From: Geodermatophilaceae bacterium
Lineage (GTDB): Bacteria > Actinomycetota > Actinomycetes > Mycobacteriales > Geodermatophilaceae
Assembly (NCBI GenBank): GCA_013813215.1
Contig: JACCSC010000158.1
Span: 1-17,844, forward strand
Length of the DNA stretch: 17,844 nt
Direction: 5' to 3'
Each line of letters begins with the position of its first letter. The first letter of the stretch is position 1. Made by a program: the position numbers and the translations under genes. A model generated the notes under the pieces. It was not told the origin of the DNA, made no database searches, and saw only the letters and a list, made by a program, of their open reading frames with translations. Shown here piece after piece: positions 6,928-13,482 of this stretch.

Positions 6928-7653
6928 ATGAAGACCTCCGAGCGGTGGTTCTCCGACCGGGTCCAGACCGAGGTGAACCTCGTGCGCTGGGGGACCTTCG
7001 GGCGCCCGGTACTGATCTTTCCGACCGCGGGCGGCGACGCCGAGGAGGTGGAGCGGCACGGCCTCGTCGACGCCTGCGCGCCCCTGATCGACAGCGGCCG
7101 GGTCAAGCTGTACTCGATCGACAGCATCGCCGGGCAGGCGATGATGACCAAGCCGGGGTCACCGCAGCACCGGCTCTGGATGCTCAACCAGTTCCACGAC
7201 TGCGTCCACCGCGAGGTCGTGCCGGCGATCCACTCCGATCTGGGCGGCCAGCCGCTGGGCATCATCGCCACCGGCGCCTCCATCGGGGCGTTCAACGCGG
7301 TGGCCATGCTGTGCCGCTACCCGGACGTGTTCAGCGCGGCGATCGGGATGAGCGGCAGCTACGCGATCGAGCGGTTCTACGACCGGCCGTGGACCAAGGA
7401 CCTGTACTTCTCCGCGCCCCTGCAGTTCCTTCCCGGCCTGGACGGCTGGGCGCTGGACCTGCTGCGCGAGCGCTACGCGATCCTGGCCTCGGGCGAGGGG
7501 GAGTGGGAGAACGTCGGGGAGTCCTGGACGATGGCCAATGCCTTGGGCGCCAAGGGGATCCCGAACCGCGTGGACAACTGGGGCCCGCAGTGGGACCACC
7601 AGTGGCCGACCTGGTGGCGGATGCTGCCGCAGTACCTCGACGAACTCGCCTGA
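6928..7653 (+). CDS. Compact esterase-family alpha/beta hydrolase
   Basis: A 241-aa protein starting at ATG 6928, with GGAG at 6911-6914 as a reasonable though distant ribosome binding site. It follows the Fes-like gene by 16 bp. It is a single alpha/beta hydrolase domain: RPVLIFPTAGGDAEE (26-40), GIIATGASIGAFNAV with nucleophile Ser118 in GASIG, and WDHQWPTWW with His224. An acidic residue in SGEGEWEN (188-195) is the likely third triad member. No signal peptide. It lacks the N-terminal E-set domain of its neighbour, so the two esterases are not simple duplicates and may act on different bonds or steps. It is the last clear member of the rightward ligase operon. Confidence 0.85.
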   Translation: MKTSERWFSDRVQTEVNLVRWGTFGRPVLIFPTAGGDAEEVERHGLVDACAPLIDSGRVKLYSIDSIAGQAMMTKPGSPQHRLWMLNQFHDCVHREVVPAIHSDLGGQPLGIIATGASIGAFNAVAMLCRYPDVFSAAIGMSGSYAIERFYDRPWTKDLYFSAPLQFLPGLDGWALDLLRERYAILASGEGEWENVGESWTMANALGAKGIPNRVDNWGPQWDHQWPTWWRMLPQYLDELA

Positions 7654-7663
7654 ACCGGCCGAC

Positions 7664-8302
7664 GTGCCCGATCCACGTAGCTCCCTGGTGGCCGCCGGGT
7701 ACGACGCGATGATCGACACCTGGGAGTCTTGGTCCTGCCTGATCACCGACGATCCGCGCGACGAATGGTGCGCCGCACTAACGGGGCGGTTGGCACCCGG
7801 TGCCCGCGTCATCGAGCTTGGTTGCGGCGGTGGCACGGCTGAGACGATCCAGCTAGCGCGGTGGTTCCGGTTGACCGGCGTCGACCTGTCAGACGCCCAA
7901 CTGCGCAGAGCCCGCCGCCGCGTCCCAGGAGCGGTGTTCATTCGGGAGGATCTCACCGAGGTCGTCTTCGACGCCGGCTCGATCGACGCCGTCGCTGCCT
8001 TCTACGTCCTGAACCACGTGCCGCGTGACCTGCTGCCCGGCCTGTTCGGATGCGTCCACGACTGGCTCGCGCCAGGCGGACTGTTCCTGACCGCACTTGG
8101 GGTCAGCGACACACCGGCCTGGACTGGCGAATGGCTCGGGGCGCCGACGTTCTTCTCCTCCTATCCCGCCGGCCGGAATCGTGAGCTGCTGCGCGGCGCG
8201 GGTTTCGAGCTGCTCCGGGATGAGCTCGTGACGATTCAGGAACCCGAGGGGCCGGCCGAGTTCCAGTGGGTGCTGGCCAGCAAGGCTGCCCCGTGCGGGT
8301 GA
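7664..8302 (+). CDS. Class I SAM-dependent methyltransferase
   Basis: A 212-aa protein. The likely start is GTG 7664, 10 bp after the esterase stop, giving (V)PDPRSSLVAAGYDAMIDTW; the frame is open further upstream only inside the esterase gene. ARVIELGCGGGTAE (47-60) is SAM motif I, TGVDLSDAQL (71-80) the acidic loop, and DLTEVVFDAGSIDAVAAFYVLNHVP (97-120) motifs II/III. The layout resembles ubiquinone/UbiE-like small-molecule methyltransferases. Close spacing could make it part of the esterase transcript. Its stop overlaps the next start (GTGA at 8299-8302). Substrate unknown. Confidence 0.85.
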   Translation: MPDPRSSLVAAGYDAMIDTWESWSCLITDDPRDEWCAALTGRLAPGARVIELGCGGGTAETIQLARWFRLTGVDLSDAQLRRARRRVPGAVFIREDLTEVVFDAGSIDAVAAFYVLNHVPRDLLPGLFGCVHDWLAPGGLFLTALGVSDTPAWTGEWLGAPTFFSSYPAGRNRELLRGAGFELLRDELVTIQEPEGPAEFQWVLASKAAPCG

Positions 8303-8798
8303 GGGTCGCCGGACCGGAGGACTGGGCGGCGATCCGCCGGGTTCGCCTCGCTGCCCTGCAGGAGGCGCCGAGCGCGTTCTGGTCGGCCTACGCGGACGAG
8401 GTCGGGCAGAGCGAGCAGCAATGGCGGGACCGGATAGCCCGCGGGTTGAAGCTGCTCGCGCTCGACGCGGGGCGGGTCGTCGGCCACGCCGGCGGCTTCG
8501 TCCCGGCCGACCGGCCCGACGACGTCGAGCTGGTCGCGATGTGGGTGGAACCGACGGCCCGCGGACGGGGGGTCGGGGCAGTCCTGATCGAGGCGGTGAC
8601 CGAGTGGGCTCGCTCGATCGGGGCGAGCCGGCTGCACCTGTGGGTCGAGGAGAACAACGCGGCGGCGTACCGGCTCTACTGCCGGCACGGCTTCACTGCC
8701 GGCACGGCTTCGAGCCCACGGGACAGCGCCAGCCGATGCCGACCGAGGGCCGTTGGGAGCTGGCCATGGCCCGACCACTGGGCGCCGGCTCGGGGTGA
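8293..8798 (+). pseudogene. GNAT acetyltransferase, frameshifted by 17-bp tandem duplication
   Basis: The start is GTG 8293, or GTG 8299 overlapping the methyltransferase stop. The first 130 or so codons encode a GNAT N-acetyltransferase: RVRVAGPEDWAAIRRVRL, VAMWVEPTARGRGVGAVL (acetyl-CoA loop RGRGVG), and NNAAAYRLYCRHGF, the usual end of the fold. At 8678-8711 an exact 17-bp tandem duplication shifts the frame. Removing one copy gives a normal C-terminus, HGFEPTGQRQPMPTEGRWELAMARPLGAGSG, ending at the TGA at 8796-8798. As written, the frame runs on to 9051 across the PspC gene with low-complexity sequence. Because the break lies after most of the catalytic fold, a partly active protein is conceivable. 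Sequencing error is possible but less likely for a 17-bp repeat. Confidence 0.82.
8678..8711. repeat. Exact 17-bp tandem duplication
   Basis: ACTGCCGGCACGGCTTC occurs twice in direct contact, at 8678-8694 and 8695-8711. Seventeen is not a multiple of three, and this explains the frameshift in the acetyltransferase. It looks like a recent slippage event, since the copies are identical. Confidence 0.95.
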
Positions 8799-8906
8799 AT
8801 CTCAGGGTGGCGGCCAGGGTTGTTCCCGATGGCGCGGCCGCGTCCTGACCCGATCCTTGACGAGTCAGGCCGAACGGCCTGCGCGACTCAGGAGGACGGC
8901 AAGAAC

Positions 8907-9134
8907 GTGGACAGAATCCAGAACTCGATGCGCAACCATGGCCTCGTGCGGCCGCGAGAGGGTGCCGTCCTCGGCGGCGTCTGCGCGGGCCTCGGCCGGC
9001 GCCTCGGCATCGGTGCATGGCCGGCCCGGCTGCTGTTCGTGGTCGCCCTGATGCTGATCCCCGGCAGCCAGATCCTGGTCTACCCGCTGCTGTGGGTGTT
9101 CATGCCGCGGGAGGAAACGGTCGTCGTCGCCTGA
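8907..9134 (+). CDS. Small PspC-domain membrane protein
   Basis: A 75-aa protein. GTG 8907 is chosen because AGGAGG at 8890-8895 lies 11 nt upstream; ATG 8928 is an alternative and the frame is open further upstream. The core REGAVLGGVCAGLGRRLGI is the PspC domain signature, followed by a hydrophobic membrane segment LLFVVALMLIPGSQILVYPLLWVF and a short polar tail. PspC proteins sit in the membrane and are linked to envelope stress in proteobacteria; single-domain actinobacterial versions are mostly uncharacterised. It is probably transcribed on its own and ends just before a strong hairpin. Confidence 0.85.
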   Translation: MDRIQNSMRNHGLVRPREGAVLGGVCAGLGRRLGIGAWPARLLFVVALMLIPGSQILVYPLLWVFMPREETVVVA

Positions 9135-9142
9135 GCCCGGTC

Positions 9143-9190
9143 AGTTGTCAGTGGCTCCGCGTCACGGGTGACGCGGATCCACTGACAACT
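9143..9190. terminator. Long bidirectional hairpin between convergent genes
   Basis: Arms 9143-9165 and 9168-9190 pair over 23 positions with a single mismatch (9155 with 9178) around a tiny loop. It fills most of the 66-bp gap between the convergent PspC and ScyD/ScyE-like genes. A short A/T edge (AGTTG... ...CAACTT) gives weak tract character on both strands. A bidirectional terminator is the simplest reading; a dispersed palindromic repeat is the alternative. Confidence 0.75.
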
Positions 9191-9200
9191 TCCGGTGGGA

Positions 9201-10283
9201 CTACGGCGTCACGATCACCACGTCACCGGCCGGGCCGAACACCCCGGTGGTGGCGTAGATCGTCCCGTCCGGCGCGATCTCCACCGCGCCGGGGGAGAAC
9301 ACGTCGGCCACGGTGCTCAGCGTGCCGTCGGCGTACTGGCTGATCTTGTTGCCGAAGATCTCCGCGACGTAGATCGTCCCGTCGTCGGCCACGGCCAGGT
9401 CGACCGCGCCGGACAGGCCGCGGGTGACCAGCTCCACCGAGCCGCTGTTCGGGTCGACCCGGTACACCGAGCCGTAGCCGGGCAGTTCCGGACCGCCGGG
9501 CAGGGCGGTGACGTACCAGTACCCGTCCGGTCCGACCTCGACGTCGGTGGGCACCGGCTCGGACTGGTAGTCACGGCCGACCGTGCACAGGGGCAGCCCG
9601 AGCTGGCGGAAGTTGCCCAGCGTGATCCGCTGGGGGATGGGCGGCAGGATGGCTACCGTCGAGACCGTCCCGTCGGTGACCCGCAGGATGCTGTTCCCGG
9701 CCGCGTCCGCGACGGCGAACGTGAACGGGTTGAGGGTGGCGACCTTGTAGGGGTTGGACTCGATGATTCCTGGATACGGGGCCAGCTCGGGCGGTACCCG
9801 GGACAGGCAGCCGGCGGGCAGGCCGACGAAACCGTAGGTCTGACCGGCGTCAGGGTTGTTGGCCTCCTCGTAGTCCAGCAGCGAGGCCAGCGTCCGGGAG
9901 CTGCCGTTGGGCCGAATCTCCACGAGCAGGGTGTCTTCGGCCGGCGCGCTCGGATCCTCGGGGATGACCGACACCGTGGCGACAACCCGTCCTCGGTAGC
10001 CGGTGCTCTCCACGCCGTTGGGCGAGTTGCCCTCGGCCTGGTACAGCGTCGTGCGGCGGCCGCCGGCCAGCACCCGCGTGACCCGGCCGGCGAAGCTCTC
10101 GGCGATGTAGATGGTGTCCTGCCCGGTGACGGCCAGGCCGAGCGGGCCGATCAGGCCCGAGACGATCGGGTCGGACACCGACCCGGTGGCGCCAGCCGCG
10201 CTGACCGGCGTGGCCATCACGGTGACCAGCCCGACGGCGGCGACCGCGGCGAGTCCCCGTCGCCACGGCGTGGATGTGTGCAT
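9201..10283 (-). CDS. ScyD/ScyE-family secreted beta-propeller-like protein
   Basis: A 360-aa protein. The frame is open further upstream, but ATG 10281-10283 is chosen: GAGGAG lies 7 nt before it and it opens directly into a signal peptide, MHTSTPWRRGLAAVAAVG followed by VTVMATPVSAAG. The rest consists of NHL/SMP-30-like repeats: PLGLAVTGQDTIYIAESFAG, PVPTDVEVGPDGYWYVTALP, GAVDLAVADDGTIYVAEIFG, GAVEIAPDGTIYATTGVFG. This pattern fits the ScyD/ScyE family, named after scytonemin cluster proteins but widespread in actinobacteria with unknown function. It should be exported. No transmembrane anchor or LPxTG motif is visible at the C-terminus. Confidence 0.85.
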   Translation of the reverse strand: MHTSTPWRRGLAAVAAVGLVTVMATPVSAAGATGSVSDPIVSGLIGPLGLAVTGQDTIYIAESFAGRVTRVLAGGRRTTLYQAEGNSPNGVESTGYRGRVVATVSVIPEDPSAPAEDTLLVEIRPNGSSRTLASLLDYEEANNPDAGQTYGFVGLPAGCLSRVPPELAPYPGIIESNPYKVATLNPFTFAVADAAGNSILRVTDGTVSTVAILPPIPQRITLGNFRQLGLPLCTVGRDYQSEPVPTDVEVGPDGYWYVTALPGGPELPGYGSVYRVDPNSGSVELVTRGLSGAVDLAVADDGTIYVAEIFGNKISQYADGTLSTVADVFSPGAVEIAPDGTIYATTGVFGPAGDVVIVTP

Positions 10284-10302
10284 GGCAATCCTCCTCGGAG
10301 TA

Positions 10303-10320
10303 CCTGACCCGGCGGTCAGG
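10303..10320. promoter_or_regulatory. Inverted repeat CCTGACC-N4-GGTCAGG before the ScyD/ScyE-like gene
   Basis: Perfect 7-bp arms with spacer CGGC, starting 20 bp upstream of the ATG and just before the ribosome binding site. It could be a small leader hairpin or an operator. No U-tract follows. Confidence 0.4.
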
Positions 10321-10346
10321 ATGCGAGGACTGTAGGGGCCGCCTGT

Positions 10347-10361
10347 GTTGTGCGCCACAAC
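10347..10361. promoter_or_regulatory. Palindrome GTTGTG-CGC-CACAAC in the ScyD/ScyE-like promoter region
   Basis: A perfect 6+6 dyad with a 3-nt centre, in the 88-bp gap between the acetyltransferase stop (10372) and the ScyD/ScyE-like start. Size and symmetry fit a dimeric repressor site near the promoter; the binding protein is unknown. Confidence 0.35.
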
Positions 10362-10371
10362 CAATTTCGGA

Positions 10372-10932
10372 TCAGTGTCGGGCCTGCCACTCCTCGTAAG
10401 TGATCCCGTACTCCACGTCGCCGTGCTCGTCGCCCGGGATGTGCACCGGCCAGTCCGCATGGAACGTCCGCACCAGCCGCATCCCGGACTTCTCCATCAC
10501 CCGGCGGGACGCGCCGTGCACCACCATCGTCTCGGCGAGTACCCGTGTGACACCGAGGTCGGCGAAGCCCTTGTCGATCAGGGCCCGCGAGCCCTCGACG
10601 GCGTACCCCTTGCCCCAGGCCGAACGGCGCAGCCGGTAGCCGAGCTCGGGTTCGTCGGCTGGATGCCCCTCACCGGGCCGGAAGTGGAACCAGCCGAGGA
10701 ACTCGCCGCTGGACTTCTCGACCACCGCCCAGAAGCCGAACCCCGGCGTACGCCGGTAGTAGTCGAGGTAGGCCGGGATGTAATCGCGTTCCACCTCCTC
10801 GCGCGGAGTGGGCTCGCCGTTGGTGATGAAGTGCACGACCTGCGGGTCGCTGTCCAGCTCGACCAGGTTGCCCACGTCGTCGGCGGTGAACTCGCGCAGG
10901 ATCAGCCGCTCGGTCTCGATGAAGACGTTCAC
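10372..10932 (-). CDS. RimJ/RimL-type GNAT N-acetyltransferase
   Basis: A complete 186-aa protein starting at the ATG at 10930-10932. The N-terminus IETERLILREFTADD is typical of the RimJ/RimL (Acetyltransf_3) group. ELGYRLRRSAWGKGYAVEGS (96-115) contains the acetyl-CoA pyrophosphate loop, here RRSAWGKGYA. NxxS-type helix 4 is replaced by GASRRVMEKSGM (140-151), then the terminal strand. The family transfers acetyl from acetyl-CoA to N-terminal or small-molecule amines; the acceptor is unknown. It is divergent from the LLM oxidoreductase across 35 bp and is upstream of the ScyD/ScyE-like gene on the same strand. Confidence 0.88.
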   Translation of the reverse strand: MNVFIETERLILREFTADDVGNLVELDSDPQVVHFITNGEPTPREEVERDYIPAYLDYYRRTPGFGFWAVVEKSSGEFLGWFHFRPGEGHPADEPELGYRLRRSAWGKGYAVEGSRALIDKGFADLGVTRVLAETMVVHGASRRVMEKSGMRLVRTFHADWPVHIPGDEHGDVEYGITYEEWQARH

Positions 10933-10967
10933 CCCGGCAGTGTGGCGGCTCTGCCAGGATCCCCGGC

Positions 10968-11819
10968 ATGGATTACGGCGTCGTCTCCTTCGTCACCGAC
11001 TACTCGATCTCCCCGGCCGAGCTGGCCCGAGTCGCCGAGGACCTCGGCTTCGAGTCGATGTTCGTGACCGAGCACACCCACATCCCGGCCAGCCGGGAGA
11101 GCCCGTGGCCTGGCGGGGCGGAGTTGCCGCGGGAGTACTCGCACACCCTCGACCCGTTCGTCGCGCTGGCCACCGCCGCGGCGGTCACGACCACCCTGCG
11201 GATCGGCACCGGGGTGTGCCTGGTGGCTCAGCACGATCCGATCGTGCTGGCCAAGCAGGTGGCGAGCCTGGACCACCTCTCCGGCGGCCGGGTGCTGCTC
11301 GGCGTCGGTGCCGGTTGGAACCGCGAGGAGATGCTCAACCACGGCGTCGACCCGAGCACCCGCTTCGGCCGGATGCGCGAGCACGTCGAGGCCATGCGCG
11401 CCATCTGGACGCAGGACGAGGCGTCGTACGCCGGACGGCACGTCTCGTTCGAGCGGATCTGGTCGTGGCCCAAGCCCGCTCGACCGGGCGGGCCGCCGGT
11501 GCTCGTCGGCGGCAGCGGTCCGAAGGTCTTCGACCGGGTGCTGGCCTACGGCGACGGCTGGACGCCGATCGGCCGGCAGACCGGGGACCTGTCCGAGATC
11601 GGGGACAGGATCGCCGAACTGCAGGAGCGGGCCGCCGCCGCCGGGCGCGACCGGATCCCGGTGACGGTGTACGGCGGATCGACCAACCCCGACACGCTGG
11701 GCCGGTTTTCCGCCATCGGTGTCGACCGGGTGCTGCACCTGCTGCCCTCGGCCGGCGCCGACGACGTCGTACCGCTGCTGCAGCAGATCGCGGCGGCCCA
11801 CGATGCCGCAGCTGGCTGA
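10968..11819 (+). CDS. LLM-class F420-dependent oxidoreductase
   Basis: A 283-aa protein starting at ATG 10968. It is a TIM-barrel of the luciferase-like monooxygenase superfamily: AEDLGFESMFVTEHTHIP (23-40), RIGTGVCLVAQHDPIVLAKQ (78-97), LDHLSGGRVLLGVGAGWNRE (101-120). The GVGAGWNREE segment and the Glu-His after strand 2 are typical of actinobacterial F420-using members. These move hydride between F420H2 and an aldehyde, alcohol or enone. No clear Shine-Dalgarno; CAGGAT ends 7 nt before the ATG, so a leaderless start is possible. It overlaps the PPOX-class gene by 17 bp, so the two are probably co-expressed. Confidence 0.9.
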   Translation: MDYGVVSFVTDYSISPAELARVAEDLGFESMFVTEHTHIPASRESPWPGGAELPREYSHTLDPFVALATAAAVTTTLRIGTGVCLVAQHDPIVLAKQVASLDHLSGGRVLLGVGAGWNREEMLNHGVDPSTRFGRMREHVEAMRAIWTQDEASYAGRHVSFERIWSWPKPARPGGPPVLVGGSGPKVFDRVLAYGDGWTPIGRQTGDLSEIGDRIAELQERAAAAGRDRIPVTVYGGSTNPDTLGRFSAIGVDRVLHLLPSAGADDVVPLLQQIAAAHDAAAG

Positions 11820-12213
11820 TCCACCCGACCGGTTCGCCGCGGCCCGGGTCGCCCGGCTCGCCACGCTGCGCCCGGACGGGACACCGCGGCTGGTACCCAT
11901 CACCTTCGCCGTCGTCGACGGGCTGATCTGCTCGGCGGTGGACGCGGTCAAGCCGAAGCGCACGCCGTGGCTGGCCCGGCTGGTCGACATCCGGAGCGAT
12001 CCGCGCGTGGGGCTGGTGGTCGACGAGTACGACGAGGACTGGACCCACCTGTGGTGGGCCCGCGTGGACGGCCGGGCCCGGATCGAGTCGCCGGGCTCGA
12101 CATCGGCCGTGGCCGCCTTGCGCGCGAAGTACCCGGGGTATCGGGACGCCGACCTCGACGGCCCGATGATCGTGGTGACTCCGCAGCGCTGGACCAGCTG
12201 GTCGGCCCGCTGA
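11803..12213 (+). CDS. PPOX-class F420-dependent oxidoreductase (TIGR03668-like)
   Basis: A 136-aa protein from ATG 11803, inside the end of the preceding gene. DRFAAARVARLATLRPDG and TPRLVPITFAVVDGLICSAVD are the split beta-barrel start of the pyridoxamine oxidase-like family. VKPKRTPWLARLVDIRSDPRVGLVVDEYDEDW and WARVDGRARI match the TIGR03668 type. These are small flavin/deazaflavin reductases. Pairing with an LLM-class enzyme points to F420 use, though FMN is possible. In F420 biosynthesis regions this family often accompanies LLM genes, but no cof/fbi genes are in the window. Confidence 0.88.
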   Translation: MPQLADPPDRFAAARVARLATLRPDGTPRLVPITFAVVDGLICSAVDAVKPKRTPWLARLVDIRSDPRVGLVVDEYDEDWTHLWWARVDGRARIESPGSTSAVAALRAKYPGYRDADLDGPMIVVTPQRWTSWSAR

Positions 12214-12264
12214 GCGCGACTTGTCACACTGGGCGCGTCGACTCGTCGGAGGAGGTACGCCGAG

Positions 12265-13014
12265 GTGCTGCGCATCGAGCAGGACGACGGGGTCGCGGTC
12301 GTGCGGATGGAGCACGGCCGGGTCAACGCGATGGACCTCGAGCTGCTCGTCGGGCTGCGCCATGCCTTCGCCGACCTGGAAGGCCAGCCCGTCGTGTTGA
12401 CCGGCAGCGGCTCCTGCTTCTCCGCGGGCGTGGACCTGCGGCGGATCGTCGAGGACGGGCCGGCGTACACCGGGCAGTTCCTCGGCGCGCTCAGCGCGGT
12501 CTTCCTGGCCGCGTTCGGGCACCCGCACCCGGTCGTCGCCGCCATCAACGGGCACGCCCTGGCCGGCGGGTGCGTGCTGGCCCTCGCCGCGGACTACCGG
12601 CTGATGGCCGGCGGGACGATCGGGCTCACCGAGCTGCGGGTGGGCGTCCCGTTCCCGTCCGCCGCCGTGGAGGTCGTCCGGTACGCCGTCGGCCCCGCCG
12701 CGGGCCGGCTGGCCTTGACCGCAGACACCCCGGACGGCGAGACGGCCGAGCGGCTGGGGTTGGTGCATGAGCGCTGCCCGCCCGAGGACCTGCTGGCTCG
12801 GGCGACTGCGCGGGCCCGGCAGCTGGCCGGCGGCCAGCCGGCGGCGTACGCCGCGACCAAACGGCAACTGCACGCGCCCGCCGAGCGCGCCATCGCCCGG
12901 GACAGCCCCGCCGACGACGCGGAGGTCCTGCGGCAGTGGACCTCTGACGACGGCCGGGCGGCGATCGTCGCCTTCCTCGACCAGCTCACCGCCAAAGCTA
13001 GGCCCATCACGTGA
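12265..13014 (+). CDS. Enoyl-CoA hydratase/isomerase family protein (crotonase fold)
   Basis: A 249-aa protein from GTG 12265, preceded by an excellent GGAGGAGG at 12248-12255 with 9-nt spacing. GSGSCFSAGVDLRR (47-60) and AAINGHALAGGCVLALAADYRL (92-113) form the CoA oxyanion-hole signature. TIGLTELRVGVPFP (118-131) carries Glu123 at the position of one of the two catalytic glutamates of classical hydratases. The second glutamate is not evident, so isomerase, hydrolase or another crotonase reaction is possible. Its stop overlaps the PIN-domain start (GTGA, 13011-13014). Confidence 0.9.
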   Translation: MLRIEQDDGVAVVRMEHGRVNAMDLELLVGLRHAFADLEGQPVVLTGSGSCFSAGVDLRRIVEDGPAYTGQFLGALSAVFLAAFGHPHPVVAAINGHALAGGCVLALAADYRLMAGGTIGLTELRVGVPFPSAAVEVVRYAVGPAAGRLALTADTPDGETAERLGLVHERCPPEDLLARATARARQLAGGQPAAYAATKRQLHAPAERAIARDSPADDAEVLRQWTSDDGRAAIVAFLDQLTAKARPIT

Positions 13015-13330
13015 CCAGGTTCGTGGTGGATTGCGGTGTGGTCCTCCAGTTGGCGAGTGAGGGGACAGCGGTGCCGGCCGGGCACGAGCTGCTGGCGCCG
13101 ACGCTCTTGCGTTCCCAGACGCTGTCGGCCCTGCACGAGGCCGTCCACGCGGCGAGCTCCGGCCGGAGCTCGCCCGCGACCGGCTCAGCCGCATCCAGGC
13201 GATGACCGTCCGCCTGCTCGGCGACGCCGTGCTGCGGCGTCGGGCCTGGACCTCGCCCGGGCGGCTGGGCTGGGCCTCGACCTACGACGCCGAGTACGTC
13301 GCCCTGACCCAGCTGCAGGCGGACGCGTTC
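13011..13330 (+). pseudogene. VapC-like PIN-domain gene, frameshifted and C-terminally eroded
   Basis: Translation from GTG 13011 gives TRFVVDCGVVLQLASEG with the first PIN acidic residue (Asp7), then LLAPTLLRSQTLSALHEAVHA with Glu43. A one-base loss near 13150 (GCGGCGAG where GCGGGCGAG would keep frame) moves the reading to the +2 frame. That frame continues as GELRPELARDRLSR, VRLLGDAVLRRRAW and LGWASTYDAEYVALTQLQADAF with the third acidic motif. Near 13250 a paired small deletion and insertion appears to have changed four residues. After ADAF (13330) homology is lost where the last acidic site should be. The result is almost certainly inactive. The intact family are RNases of toxin-antitoxin modules; no antitoxin gene is seen upstream, where the crotonase gene sits. 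13331-13482 holds no gene I recognise. Confidence 0.78.
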
Positions 13331-13482
13331 TCGCGGTCACCGAAGCCGACAGACTCGTCGTACATACGGCCGACGGACGCCGAGACACGCCGGCGAGCTT
13401 GTCACACCGCGGACGGGCGCGGGCGGCGCTCTGTCGGTGCTCGGCGGCAGGCTCGTCACCATCTCCGGCAATCGTTCGCAAT

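Noticed and set aside
8799..9051. Read-through extension of the GNAT frame to a 261-codon fusion
   Set aside because: The extension has no homology and overlaps the PspC gene; removing the 17-bp duplication restores a normal end at 8798.
10929..13194. Very long leftward open frames opposite the F420 oxidoreductases and crotonase
   Set aside because: Low-complexity Arg/Ala/Gly/Pro sequence, typical antisense shadows in GC-rich DNA; the rightward genes have clear family motifs and starts.
13331..13482. Possible extra gene between the PIN and hydrolase pseudogenes
   Set aside because: Fragments such as VTEADRLVVHTADGR are seen in one frame, but no family, start or stop could be assigned.
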